From Oreocharis arfaki (Eukaryota; Chordata; Aves; Passeriformes; Paramythiidae): DNA of 64,000 bases. Of the stretch, positions 37,701 through 49,828 are shown in pieces (positions within the stretch are counted from its first letter, which is position 1; every line of letters starts with the position of its first letter). The notes under the pieces were generated by a model that saw only the letters and a list, made by a program, of their open reading frames with translations, had not been told where the DNA came from and made no database searches. A program made the translations under genes and the position numbers. The stretch covers positions 372,001-436,000 of the forward strand of contig VZRR01006575.1 in the NCBI GenBank assembly GCA_013398015.1, read 5' to 3'.

Positions 37701-38642
37701 GTTTAGTATTTACTGAGCTTTGAAAATGCTCTCTTTTTACGATTCTGTGTTCTACCTTGAAATGCTATTTCTGTATGTTAAGCATAAATACTGATTATAT
37801 AGCTCCACTGAGGACCATAACTGCAGAATACCAAAGTGGAAGGGTGAGAGAATTTGGGTTTAGGATTAGGTGTTCTATAATTTATGAAAACAACTACATT
37901 TTTTGTTCCTCAGCATTCTTTATGTCCAGCTGAAATAAACTGTTATTTTTTAGATTTCATTGTAAGGATGCTTTCACAGTTTTTGAATTGCTTGTCCTTG
38001 GAGTCTGCTGTAATTTCTAAATAATAGTTTACATTCAAAACTTGTTATATTTTCTGTCTGCAACACTCTTGCTGCTATACCAAGGAAAAACTTTCTGTTC
38101 TCATGAGAGTGTTCTGTGTGCCTGTCTGTGATTTGTGAGGCCAACATGTATATCATGTATCCCATGATGTAGATATGTGCTGTGTGCTAATTGGGACTGC
38201 GTCATCAGCTTCACTGCTGGTTGAACCTGGGGCATGAAGCTGCTGTAGCCTCACTCTCTCAGACTGTCAGATCCAGAGCATTAAGTTTTCCTGCTAACGT
38301 TTAGGTACCACCTCATACAGGCACAAAAGTTGTGCTCATTTTCCCTTTATTATTAAAGAGACAAAAAGTAGACTAATTCTAAAACAGGCACTACAGCTTA
38401 AATTTATGCTTGCAAAGGAACCTGTTGCATTACTAGGTCTGGATAAAATATTTAAGGATCGTATGTGAAAATTAAATATGATACCATTGTCTTGGTTTGA
38501 AAGACAGGCGTCTGTTTAAGTGAGGCAGAAACCCCCTTTGAAATGGGAAATGCAACCCCCTTCCCTCCGGATTATTATAACTTTGAAATTAAGGGGCTTT
38601 CAGGCAAGGATATGAGAAATAAGAATAACAGTTCTTTACTAA

Positions 38643-38676
38643 TTTATATATATATAAAACAAAACAAAACAAAACA
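38643..38676. repeat. (AT)n followed by (AAAAC)n inside the LTR
   Basis: A short TATATATA run passes directly into AAAACAAAACAAAACAAAAC. Confidence 0.85.
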
Positions 38677-38748
38677 ATAAACAGCAATGACTATGGCAGT
38701 TATTACAAAACAGCACAGTCACCCAGTGCAGCCTTCTCGGCTGCCAGG

Positions 38749-38903
38749 CAGCTTCTCCTCTCGGAGCAGCGCTGGTCACAGCCAGCAGCTTCTCCTCCTG
38801 GAGCAGCGCTGGTCACAGCCGGCAGCTTTCCCCTCCTGGAGCAGCGCTGATCACAGCCGGCAGCTTTCCCTCCTGGAGCAATGCTGATCACAGCCGGCAG
38901 CTT
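38749..38903. repeat. 37-bp minisatellite interrupted by the assembly gap
   Basis: Units start with CAGCTT at 38749, 38786, 38823, 38861 and 38898, giving lengths of 37, 37, 38 and 37 bp. Each carries a GGAGCAGCGCTGGTCACAGC-like core with a few substitutions. The fifth unit is cut off by the N-run. It yields a repetitive short frame on each strand that is not a gene. Confidence 0.95.
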
Positions 38904-38927
38904 NNNNNNNNNNNNNNNNNNNNNNNN
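38904..38927. other. assembly gap (24 N)
   Basis: A run of 24 N directly after the minisatellite's fifth CAGCTT. The sequence resumes with a different part of the LTR, so an unknown number of repeat units is probably missing. Confidence 1.
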
Positions 38928-39194
38928 GTTATCTATGAGTCCTTTGGCAAGGCACAAATGCTCCCATTAACAGGAGATGGTCCGGAGGGAGAAGGCAAAG
39001 AAGCACTGCCCCACCTGGTTTCACAGCTCATGAAGATGGTAATAGAATATACTGCAACTCAGGACAACCATTAAAAGGAGATTATTGTTACATTGCAGGA
39101 CAATCAGTCTTTATACAAAATATACACAAAACTTCGGGGATGCTTGCCAGAGCTGCTTGCAGACTTGTTGTCATTCTTGCTGCTCTAGTATTCA

Positions 39195-39716
39195 CACCTT
39201 GAATCCTGTATTCGGTTCCGGGCCCCTCACTCCAGGAAGGACATTGAGGTGCTGGAGTGAGTCAAGAGAAGGGCAACAGAGCTGGTGAAGGGTCTGGAGC
39301 ACAAGTCCTGTGAGGAGCAGCTCAGGGAGCTGGGGTTGTTCAGCCTGGAGAAAAGAAGGGTCAGGGGTGACTTTTTCTTCCTCTCTACAACCACCTGAAG
39401 TAGTGAGGGGCGAGAAGAGGGGGACAAAAGCATTGGTCTTTTCTCCCAAGTAACAAGTGACACAACAAGAGGAAATGGCCTCAGATTGTGCCAGGAGAGG
39501 TTTAGATTGGATATTTGGAAAAGTTTCTTCACTGCAAGGGTGGTGGGGCATTGGAACAAGCTCCCCAGGGAAGTGCTTGAGTCACCATCCCTGGAGATAT
39601 TTTAAAGACTGTGGCACCTGGGGAGATGGTTTAGTAGTGGACTGGGCACCGCTGCGTTTATGATTGGACTTGATGATCCTAAAGGTCTTTTCCGACCTAA
39701 ATGATTCTGTGATTCC
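39195..39716 (+). mobile_element. CR1 LINE, 5'-truncated 3' part
   Basis: Follows CR1 from the end of the reverse transcriptase: 'ggaaggacattgaggtgctggag', 'gggtctggagcacaagtcctgtgaggagcagctcagggagctggg' (an EEQLRELGLFSLEKRR-like track), then 'caagaggaaatggcctcag', 'ttcttcactgcaagggtggtgg', 'ttggaacaagctccccagggaag' and the terminus TGATGATCCTAAAGGTCTTTTCC...ATGATTCTGTGATTCC. A pyrimidine-rich patch near 39368-39395 disrupts the track. Frames on the - strand of 110-119 codons are antisense shadows. It starts about 125 bp after the 38488-39066 LTR. Confidence 0.95.
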
Positions 39717-40893
39717 TTCCCCATGTAAGTTGGATGCTGGGTGACCAGATGGCATCACAAGGGTCCCCTGCTCACCGAATTGGGCTCAGGAGTGCGAGAT
39801 TCCCTGCGTAGCCAGCAAAATTTCTTGTCTTCGTCAGCTCAAGCACTGCACGTCTGCTCTGCCTTTTTTTTTTTTTCTCAGATCACTGCAGCAATGAAAC
39901 AAAAAGAATCTTCCTCTAGCACTCACACAGTGTCTGCCAACAAGTAGCCAAAAGAAACATCTTCCCAGGCTTACCCCAGCAGCATCTGCTGGTTGTGCTC
40001 TAGGTGCCCAGCAAGCCTATGTTTGCCAAAAGGGAAAGGAAACAGAAGAGAGGGAAAGAGAGCAGCTTGTTCCACCAGTGCATAGGTGAGGGAGGCCTCT
40101 GTTACAGCAGAACTTTTTCCCAGCACTAAATTTCCTCTCGAAAAACTCAGAAAAAACCCCCACATTCTCTATTCAAGAGCTACCAAAAGAAAAACATAAC
40201 TTGTACAGGACTCAGCATTCATCATGTACAAAAATGTATTAAGCATGCTAATATACCCTCTATTTCACATGAGCAGAAATTGAGGCAGTGATTAGGTAGC
40301 TCCCCTGCAACTGCAAATTGCTGTGAGGCAGACAAAACAAAGAGGAATAAAAGGAAAATCTATACATAGTATTAATCACAGGTAGTTGCCCAAAGGCCTA
40401 AGATGCATTATGATGCAAAATATTTCTTTATTATTATTTTGATTCAGGCCAAATGCAGACCTTACCTAGTTACATTTATTACTTCATTGTTTCATATTCT
40501 TAATCACTAGTTTTTTGTTGTTTTGAATAGAAATTGAGGTAATTATTAATAATGGGGTTTCAAAACAATGCTTTAAAAATATTTTAATTAACATAGAATG
40601 ATTTTGTTATTAAATACCACAATATGATGTCATACATTAGGTAACAGTCCACTGAATGGAAAAGACTAGTAGGAAGAAAGAGTCCCAACAGGTAGCTTCA
40701 TAAATCTTCTTAATAAAGGCAAGGAAATGACATTTCTTACAGCTGAGAAAGACTGCAGATGTCTGTGTGCAACTTAAAGAAGCTTGAATCAGAAGAGGCA
40801 TGCAAAAGGTAGGTTCATCCATATTTCTTTGTGTTGTAAACATTAAGTCCAAATTCAAGATATATATAAATAGATAAAAAATAAGTGAAGTTG
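39717..40893. other. single-copy sequence, no gene recognised
   Basis: About 1.2 kb, with a T-run near 39866-39877 and no supported frame or repeat. Confidence 0.5.
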
Positions 40894-41484
40894 TGTGCTA
40901 GTTTTGGCTGGGGTAGAGTTAGTTTTCTTCACAGGGACTAGTATAGGGCTGTGCTCTGGATTTATGCTGAACACAGGGTTCATAATATAGAGACAATTCT
41001 GTTATTGCTGAGAGGGGCTTCCATGAAGCCAAGGCCTTTTCTGGATTTTTGTACTGCCATGCTGGTGAGGAAGTTGGAGGTGCCTGGGAGCTTGGGAGGA
41101 GACACAGCCAGGACAGCTGACCCCAACTGACCAAAGGGATATTCCAGACCATACAGCATCATGCTCAGTATATAGAGAGGGGTGGAGGAGAAGGAGAAAG
41201 AGAGGGATGTTTGGAGTGGTGGTGCTTGTCTTCCCAAGTAACCCTTTTGCATGATGTGGTCCTGCTCTCCTGGAGATGGCTGAACATCTGCCTTCCCATG
41301 GGAAGCAGTGAATCAATTCCTTGTTTTGTATTGCTTAAATATGATTTCCCTATTAAACTGTCTTTATCTAAACGCAGGAGTTTTCTATCTTTTACCATTT
41401 CCATTTTTAGCCCGATCCCGCTGATGGGGGTGCGAGTGAGTGGCTGAGTGGGGCTTGGTTGCCAGCTAGGGTTAAACCATGACA
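40894..41484 (+). mobile_element. solo LTR of an avian ERV (ERVL-like), same family as 21607-22146
   Basis: Starts TGTGCTAGTTTTGGCTGG, runs through 'gggtagagttagttttcttc' and 'gacacagccaggacagctgacccc', then a TATATA box at 41169-41174 and an ATTAAA signal at 41352-41357 followed by 'ctgtctttatct', and ends 'gccagctagggttaaaccatgaca'. The order and spacing match the reverse complement of 21607-22146. Possible duplications AGTTG (40889-40893) and AGCTC (41485-41489) agree at only 3 of 5 positions. Open frames on both strands in this span are chance frames in noncoding LTR. Confidence 0.94.
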
Positions 41485-42308
41485 AGCTCTCAGATTCTGC
41501 CTGCTCTTCCTTTTTGTTAAGTCACTGAGCCAGTAAGCCAAAAATCTCACTGCATTTGCAGAATGCCTATCCTTGAAATATGTGATAAGAGAAGTTCTGT
41601 TGTCTTGTTTGTCCATGGAGCTGAACAACAGCTGGAAAAATACCAGTTTCAGAATTTTATCTTCACAGACATAACATGCTGGTGGCTTAGGGGATTGATA
41701 GCCCAACAGGGTATCAGAATATAGGTACTTCAAATCCTAATGTACATCTCATCATTTGAAAAATTCTTTGACTGATTGAGAGGTTTTATAACACTTGCAA
41801 ATTTTTCCCTGGCTTTGGCTTTGCTTTTACCCACCTGCTACTGTGACATAATCTGTTGTTTCATCTACACTGTGCATTCCATCTCCCAGAAATCTGAGAA
41901 AAACCACTTGTTCCTTTCCAGCATGATTTTGTCCCTACTTTTTTTTCAGCAACTTTGAATTACCAGGATCATAACCTGCTCAGAAATAAAAGCGGCTGAA
42001 TAAATTTGCAACTAATCTTTTGAATAATTTTGGGTTTATTTCATGTAATTTTCTTGTGTTGAAACCCTGTTCAGCAAGATATCATCAGTCACTTAGCATT
42101 TACATCAGGATCAGGCTTCTTTCTTCAGGATGTTATTGGAAATTTAAGAAGCTATTTGTATTGTTTGGATAAAGATCAGCCTCTTCAGACAGAGCTTTAG
42201 TTCCTGTCTCAAGCATTTTTCAGTTAGGGAAGCCAGACTGTATGAAAAGTTCCATATATCCCCAGTAAGATGCAGTTTGTACCTAAATGCTCTCCAACAC
42301 TAAAACCA

Positions 42309-42337
42309 CTGGTATCAGCTGATGCCGCTGATACCAG
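42309..42337. other. perfect inverted repeat, 11-bp arms, 7-nt loop
   Basis: CTGGTATCAGC and GCTGATACCAG are exact reverse complements around TGATGCC. No transposon end or terminator context is visible nearby. Confidence 0.95.
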
Positions 42338-43734
42338 AATGATGGAGACACTGAAATTGCTGAACCTGAATGAGCACATCCACCTTCCAAAGTGATTTAC
42401 ACAGAAAGATATGATGTGCTTGGGGAAACAGAAAAGTTAGCTTACCTGGTGAAAAACAAGCTTAAAAAAATTCTTTCTTTTTCTTTATCTTCAGTTAGGC
42501 AAGATTTAAACTATTTTGCTTTAACACCTTGAAATTCTTCATCTTCTTTGCAATCCACTAAATCACTATGTCAGCAGAACTTGTGCAGGCTTGAAAGATA
42601 GAAACACAGCCAACGCTCTCTGCAAAATGGAATTTTTTACGTGGCCTCTGGGTTTTGCAGCTTTTTTTTTCTTTTATTTGAAGAACATAAAATTAAGGAA
42701 GAGTCTAGATGCATTACTGGGAGGAGATGGAGCAGCATAAACATAATGCAGTGATAATTTGGATAACTGATTCTGTTAAATAAAAATCCTCTGTCACAAG
42801 ATGCTCGAACAAAGAAATTATTGAAGTTTGACTAACAGGCATGACAGTCAAGTCAGAGACATCCCAGGCTTTGGGTCTCACACAGTGTCTGGCTTTTCTT
42901 TTCTAAGTGAAAGAACAGCCTGGGGTCAGACAGGAATGGAAGGAAGAAAGAGGGGATGTAAGTCAGTGAGGAGACTTGGCAAGTCTCAGAGAAATGGCAA
43001 GGCAGTCTAAGATGTTCTCTGATATGAAAACACTGCCACACAGAGTGATGAAAACACATAGCAAAATTTACAAGTGAGGGAAAGAAAGTTTGCTGTGTTT
43101 CAGAAAGCTGGGGGATGGGGGCAGAGCGGGCAGAACTAGACGAAGAAAATCCAAAGCAGCAGCGAATGGGCCTCCTGAGGAGTGATTTTGCATCCAGGGA
43201 CAGAGGAAAACAGGTTCCCCAGCAGACCAGTCTCCAGCCCTGTCACCAGCAAGGGATGGACGTCTGTTCCTACAGATGCACCTTAGGATGTCATTTCCTC
43301 CTCCAGAGTCAGGAAGTTCAAAAAGTTTTTCCCTTTTCACATCTGTTTTCCTGTTTTCCTAAATTAGTAAAAAAAGGTAGGGAGGCTATGTTCCTTCTGC
43401 TACAGACACCTTCCCTTACAGCTGTTTCTCCTTTGTAACAGAGATGATTGTGTCGTATTACCTACAAAACTCTGCTCATGCCCATGCTAAAGGTAGCTGT
43501 GATTGCTCACACGACTTCTGGTTTTAACTGCCTCTTGTTTCTTGCTTTGCTAAATTGTTTCTGTTTCTTCTAAGTTAGTTGTTAAGGCTTCTGAAAGGCA
43601 CAAATAATGATGATCCCCACACGAATAAGAGTTTCTGCTGGTAAATGTGGTAAGTGGAGTAAGGGAACCTGGTTGCTAACTATGTCTTTGGATAGCATTA
43701 TTGTTTCAGGTACCTGATCTAAATTGTGGAGCAT

Positions 43735-43779
43735 TAAAAAGAAAAGAAAAGAAGAGAGAAAAAAGGGAGAAGAAGAAAT
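43735..43779. repeat. purine-only (GAAAA)-type tract
   Basis: About 45 bp of A and G only on the + strand. Confidence 0.9.
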
Positions 43780-46708
43780 CCACTGGACTTTGAAAGATCT
43801 TACACACCATGGAAAGGAAAATGCAAAAAAAGGCCATTTTTCTGCTTTCCAGCCCACATTTCAAGTATTTCAGCTACAGATTTTGCTCGATCTCCAGCTG
43901 CTCTCTTGACACATCAAGGAACAGTTATTTCTAATTCAACTGTCCTTAAGGCAATAACGATTTTTGTTCCCTGAAAATCTCGGGTCTCCCTTCTGCACTG
44001 AATTTCTCTGCAGCATTCCCCACTGCATGACAGATCTGCAATTATCATTCTTGAAAACTACTATTTTAAAAGTTCCAGCTTGCACCTGAAGCTGTTAAAG
44101 GGTCAGAATTATGGGACCTGCAGCAAGAGAGCACCAGAGAACATTTCTGCCAGTGTGTGGCCAATCGTGAATCACGTTTCAGCTTGATAGAAATGCTCAT
44201 ATATTGCACGGTGTTCCAATGATGTACTGGTCCCTTAATTTAAAATTTTACATTTAAGATTTTGTTTTTAGTTTCCCAATCATTTTTTTCTATTAGAATT
44301 ATGACTTGTCAGTACAAAGATTCAGGGTGACAGAATAGGAGGAAATACATTAGATTTTCTGTTTCTCTTTTAAGGGATGCAGGAAAATTCATGAAAGCTT
44401 AGTTCAAAGATGTTGCCGAAGAAGAATAGATCGTTCTTTGAGATGAAGAAATGATAGGCAATTTCAGATATGAAATAAATCTTTAATATTTACTCTTGGA
44501 CATAACTTTGCTGGTAACATAAAGAATTCTCTCAGGATAACTCATGTTCTACAGAAAAGATAGACAAAGGAGATGAAGGCATAAGAGCAATTACTCAGCA
44601 CAAGGAAATATAGAAAACAGTGTTGAAGAACAGTAATGTCAGCAATGGCTTGACACAATAAACAGTGAGAGTGAAATCTTGTGGATTTGAAGATGGATAG
44701 AAGTCATCAGAAAGTTAGCAGCACTTGAAGATATCATACAGATTCGAAAGTCTGGGTTTCCCATCACCTCTGTTCCTTTTGCTCCCTCTACTAAGCTTAT
44801 GAACCTCACAAGCTCTGTATGTTGACTCTAAAGGCTGAAGAATCTCCCCTTAGGAAATACACATGTTCCCTGTTGCCAACAAGTAGCTACACCCATAAGA
44901 AGCTCAAGGACTTAGATGCTCAAAACCTTTGCTTGATCCTTTGGGATACAACTAGGATTACGTCAGAAATTCAGTGGGAAGCTTTATAAGTGGGTTTACA
45001 GATGACCCAGCAAACTTTCCTGCTCTTATTCCAAGAGAGTTCTCTAAAACCTAACTGAAGATGAGGTTGGAACAGTGTATGACTAAAACATGCAGAAGGA
45101 AAATGACTTTTCCTCTTGTAATGCCCAGTTACCCAAAGCATATAAATAACTAAAGAGCACTCAGGCAGATACACGGCTGTAAAGTAGGAGCTGAAAAGAT
45201 CTATTGACCCCATCTGACATGCTTTGTAAAGCACAGCTACAGCTGAGCCGAGTGGTGCCATTCAAAGGCGGCTGATAAGAGGTAGCACAGCAGTCCTGAG
45301 GGGAGCACACTTTGTGAACACAGACAGTGATTATGCTGAAATAATTAACACCTCTAATCAAGCAGAGGATGCAAGGTCCAAAACACTGATTTTGTTCCTT
45401 TTATTGAAGAGAAAGAACCTGTTCTTTTATCCTAAACACTGTATCAACCCTATGTTCACAGTGCTACAAGTCACAAAGCTCTTATTTTTTTCACAATCCA
45501 CTCTGAACACACCAAACTGTGCACAGTATGAGCTGATAAAGCTTGACTTGAGCGTTTTTTCTGAATGTAAATTGCTGTAGGCTCTAAAGGATTCCAGATC
45601 TCCCTGGGGTAGATACAAACTATTTTTAAAACGGATTTGATACCACATCTGTTTTAAAAGTCAATTTGAAACAGAGTATGTCTGTGTGCTAATGGGAGTA
45701 AATGGGATTGTGAAACATATGCTTCAGGCCTTTTAAAAAAAAAAATAATGCAAGAATGTAAGGACACAAATAATAAAATAATAGTGATACTAATTCACTC
45801 TGTATTCCAGTCATTGTCCATACACATCTGAGGGTATGAACATCACAACAGAGTCATACTTGGCAGCTGTCTGTAAGTCAGCTTCAATGCAAACTGCAAC
45901 TGAATTCCATGCTAACAGCAGTCAGGGCATAACATGGGGGCGGGTAGGGCTTCCATCTGGAAAAGGTTATCGAAGTTATTTCATATGTGGGTATAAACAT
46001 AAAGAAATATATCTGTACATACTTTTTACATATATACCTACATATATGTATACATACACACTTTTCGGACAAGATGTCTGCAGAAGATTTTTACTTCCCA
46101 GCAGAGTGTCATAGTACCAGGCCAGCCACTCGTATATTCCCACCTTGAAATGTCTCTTTTCTGATCTGAGCTCTCAGAGGGTACAAAGCATCCTCTGGGG
46201 GACACAGATGCCTCTGAGAGTAAGGTAAGGCAGGGTATGAGGGAGTTTTCCCATCTCCAAGGGAGACAGCAACTGTGTGAGGGAATCCACTACCTACAGA
46301 GGGCAGCAGTGCGAGCTCCCCAGACACCAGTCCTGTGAGATTCTAGAACTATCTAACTAAAAGAGGTGGGGGAAGAGGCAGGACAGTGCCACCACAGAAA
46401 CAAAGAGCAAACAGACCCATGCACTTTAAATTATGGTGGCAAAACTTCCATTATTTTTAATAGAGCCAAGGATTTAGCACCTTTATAAAACCAACATGTC
46501 TAACGTATTTGCCCACTGGCTGTCTCAGTGCTGGATGAAAGAGCAAGCAGCAGTCTCCCACAGGTATTACTTCTCTGCCCTTGAACAGCAACTGGGACAT
46601 GTGGAAATTGCAATTTTTGTTGGTGATTGATTCTGGCTCCAGCACCATCCATGACTCCTTTCTCTGCCAGCATCTGCAATCACAGTTTGCCAAGATCAAG
46701 TCTCACTC

Positions 46709-46725
46709 AAAAAAAAAAAAAAAAA
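46709..46725. repeat. A17 homopolymer
   Basis: Seventeen consecutive A residues with no LINE or retropseudogene body recognisable upstream. Confidence 0.95.
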
Positions 46726-49500
46726 CCAAATCTAAAGAACAAAGGAAAATAAGAAAAGGGCACTTTGGAATACCCTAGAGAATTAAATTGTCACATTTAG
46801 TCTGAATCATTTATCTCATAGAAAATATCTACCTGTACTCATCACTTTGTTCTTGTTTTATGCCATTTTTACAAAACTATGCTACAAATCAGTGGGCTTA
46901 AAATGACTGTTTCAGTCAATGTTATATGGAGCTGTGTGAAGCAGTCAGAAAAAAAAGGCTTTACCATTTTGCCATTTTCTTGGAAGAGAAAGCAAAACAA
47001 AGCTGTGATTCAATCTTTTTTTCAAGTTAAATGCTTTAAATGTTTGAAGTACAGGTAAAATTAACTTGTTGAAAATGTTATCTCTGTCCTCATGGGCTGG
47101 ATTCTTGCTAGATCTGTAGGTCTGGCAACTCCTTAGGCACTTTCCAGCTTGGCTGGGAAATACTCAGAGAGATTATTTTTACTTGTTTAGAATTCCTTAG
47201 AACTGACCATTGTGCAGAGACAGACATCTATTCTCTGCTCTAAACGTTCCTTACAGCGTAGACTCAGAATAACAGGGACCCAAGTACTGCCTATGTTTGT
47301 CACTAAGTCATTAGAAGAGATCAGAACTCTTGCAGTAGCAATGGCAGCATTTAAGTGGTAATAGGAACATTTTTGTAAAGAACCAAACTCTTCCTTTCTT
47401 TCCTGCCACACAATTTAAATAAAAACTGTGGTGCTAAAACTTCAGTGTCACGGTGCCTAAAAGAGTTAGTGCTCCACCACAGGGCGTCCGGGGCAGGAGA
47501 GTAAAAATGCCTCCACTTCTGAAGTGTAAGGGGCTCAAGACTGGCAGCACCCCAAAGTGTGGGCTGTAGAAGTGTAGAACCATGAGTTACCTCTTACTGT
47601 CAATACAGGAGAATTATTAAAGAACCTGATCTCAACAGAACAGACGGGTGGTTATGAAACTGTATGGTAAACCAGGAAAACATCCCTGAAGGCAAAGCTG
47701 TCAAGGCTACAAAAATCTAAAAGTAAAATTGGTATAAGTAATTATCTGGAACCAATGAGGCAGGAAAGACAAATAGTGTCAAGAGAGAATAAGATACAAA
47801 TTTAAAACCCAGGCTGAAGTGAGATACATGAAAGCCAGCCATTGTTATAAAGTACAAGATAAGATGAACAATGCTGTGATGCTTCTTTTCAGTAGAAAAA
47901 CAGTAGTCTTAAAAGCAGTTAATTAAGCCCAGAATATTCATACATTGCTAGTTAATCTAACTTTGCTTCTCAAGTGTTCTTGCTTTCCATTTCAAACATA
48001 ACTGAAGAAGATGAATATTTAGATTAATCTCATCATGGAATTAATTTTCATCATAGCTGCTGAATATTTGTACACAAATACCATATTGCTGCAACACATC
48101 CTACACTATTAATTTAGTACTGTGAATCCATGAATGCCTCTTTGGAATAAATTAGTGAAAACTTTTAAAAGGTTTGTACTCTGATATCAAAAGCTGCACA
48201 CAAATGTTTCTTAAGGGAATGCAAGAACCACTAAAGTGGGGTTATCTGTTCTTCTCATTCTTATTTTTTCTGGCTTATAAAACCTTTGCCACTGCACTAG
48301 CCTTTGGGACTGTGGTTAACCTTTACCCAGTGGGGCCAAACCTTTCCTACATTTGTCTTTCCCGCCCTGGCAAGCTGAAGACACATCTTGTCACTTCCTG
48401 ACAGACACGAGTCACTCAGAACAAACTCCCACAATCACCTTTCTTCTCCCCTCTCTTGCCTTTCTTTTCCGCCATCTGAGATGAAGCATTTTTGCCTAAC
48501 TCTCCTTAATCCTTGCATAGGTCCCAGTTTGTTATTTCTGATAAGCTTCTTTGGCATTATGGGGCTTCTTTCCACCTCACTTCCAGATTGCGTTTCCTGT
48601 GATCTGAACCTCAGGCAGAGTGCAGTGACCACCACCTTCCCACCACCCCAGGGGCCACGTCTTCCTTGTGGAAGACAACAGCAACATTTGCTATTGCTGT
48701 GCTGAAATGATCATAATCCCTGCAATTATTTGGATATCAGATAGAAATAAACTCCTGGATTTACTGCTATGATCAAAATTGCTCCTACCAGCATCTATGG
48801 AAAGAAGATACTCATGAAGGTAGGGGCCAGGGCCTTTAGCACCCATTCACATGAAATTCAGGAGTTACAGCAAATGGAACAAAGACAAAAAATGCCTTAT
48901 TCCTTGCTGAGACTTCATGGGTAGGGAAGGCAAATATTTTCTCTTCTCTGTATCTCAGCAAGATGTTGCTGTAGGCATTTGGCTTCCGAGAATAACCAAA
49001 CTTAGAAGACCAAGAAGATGCTGGAGGTCAAAGGTTTTTCTCTGAGGAAAGCAACTCTGCCATGGAAAAGCAAGTGTCAGACTTCTCAGCTATCAGTGCC
49101 AGTGCCACTTTGACCCTGTACAAGGATTCTCCTTTTAGTCTCAGCTTTGAAGCAGAGAAACTCTTTAGATTCACTTCACAATATGCTGCATTGCATTGCA
49201 ACTAAATATGCATCTATACACAGTCCAGAGTTATACTTTAAAAAAAACCAAACAAGTTTATTCATTACCAGCTCACTCCTGCTAATGCTGTTTTGCTTGA
49301 AATGTGGTTACATGAATTTCTTCTTACATGCCTCACCTCTTACTGCATAAGCCTTTCTTTGTCCTTTAAGTGCTCAACTTGTTTGCACACCATTATAAAA
49401 TGCTTAGACATTGCATCTTTGCCATCACAGTCAAAATACCCTTTCGTGCTGCTGTGGACCACGCCGGTTTAGAGCACTTAGGTATTAAACAACCCATTAT

Positions 49501-49532
49501 TAATTATGTCTTAATTAGTGCATTTATAATTA
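49501..49532. promoter_or_regulatory. cluster of three TAATTA motifs (possible homeodomain sites)
   Basis: TAATTA occurs at 49501-49506, 49512-49517 and 49527-49532. Such clusters occur in some vertebrate developmental enhancers, but they are also expected at times in AT-rich DNA. Confidence 0.2.
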
Positions 49533-49810
49533 ACAGGCATCCCAGACCTCTGCTAGGACTTGGTTGTGTTGTTTGCCCATCCTTAAGATTGTTTTCTGAT
49601 GGAACATCTTTGATTTTGTACTATCACGAGACACAAAGGCTTTCTTATTTTGAGTACCATTGGGATAATTTCTATCTCGCAAGGTAGCACTGCTGCATTT
49701 ATTGTTTAAACCTTATGCGTAATAACACAAACAGATTTTCTAATTTTTAAACCTCTCTTTAGAGGAAAGTGACAAGCATATGAAAATACTGGTGTGACAA
49801 ATTTTTAGTG

Positions 49811-49828
49811 TAAAAGTGTACACTTTTA
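49811..49828. other. perfect 18-bp palindrome
   Basis: TAAAAGTGTACACTTTTA reads the same on both strands with no spacer. Confidence 0.95.

Larger units (their letters stand above)
26923..38482. other. long single-copy block (11.6 kb), no gene recognised
   Basis: The largest repeat-free block in the window. It contains only microsatellites (30079-30097, 30533-30554), a weak exon-like segment at 27917-27966, a GC-richer segment at 34030-34720, an imperfect 30-bp palindrome at 36841-36870 and AT-rich CTATAT repeats near 37260-37325. Open frames do not exceed about 93 codons and match nothing I know. A lack of insertions over 11 kb may be chance or constraint. Confidence 0.5.
38488..39066 (-). 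mobile_element. solo LTR of a passerine-type ERV (ERVL-like), with minisatellite and gap
   Basis: On the + strand it begins TGTCTTGGTTTGAAAGACAG and ends CTGCAACTCAGGACA. Reading on the - strand it therefore starts TGTCCTGAGTTGCAG and ends CCAAGACA. A perfect 5-bp duplication ACCAT flanks it (38483-38487 and 39067-39071), as expected for ERVL-type integration. Inside are an (AT)n/(AAAAC)n stretch, a 37-bp minisatellite and a 24-N gap, so the true length is unknown. Only the LTR is present. I recognise the terminal sequences from songbird genomes by memory. Confidence 0.93.

Noticed and set aside
38687..38887. Repetitive + strand frame; also the array considered as a CRISPR-like repeat
   Set aside because: Units of 37 bp are contiguous without unique spacers and lie inside an LTR of a vertebrate genome, so it is a minisatellite.
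39192..39559. - strand frames of 110-119 codons
   Set aside because: They are antisense to the CR1 tail at 39195-39716.
40980..41485. Several overlapping 78-106 codon frames
   Set aside because: All lie within the solo LTR, which is noncoding.
46581..46778. A17 run considered as the tail of a processed pseudogene or SINE
   Set aside because: No gene-like or SINE-like body and no target duplication can be seen upstream of it.
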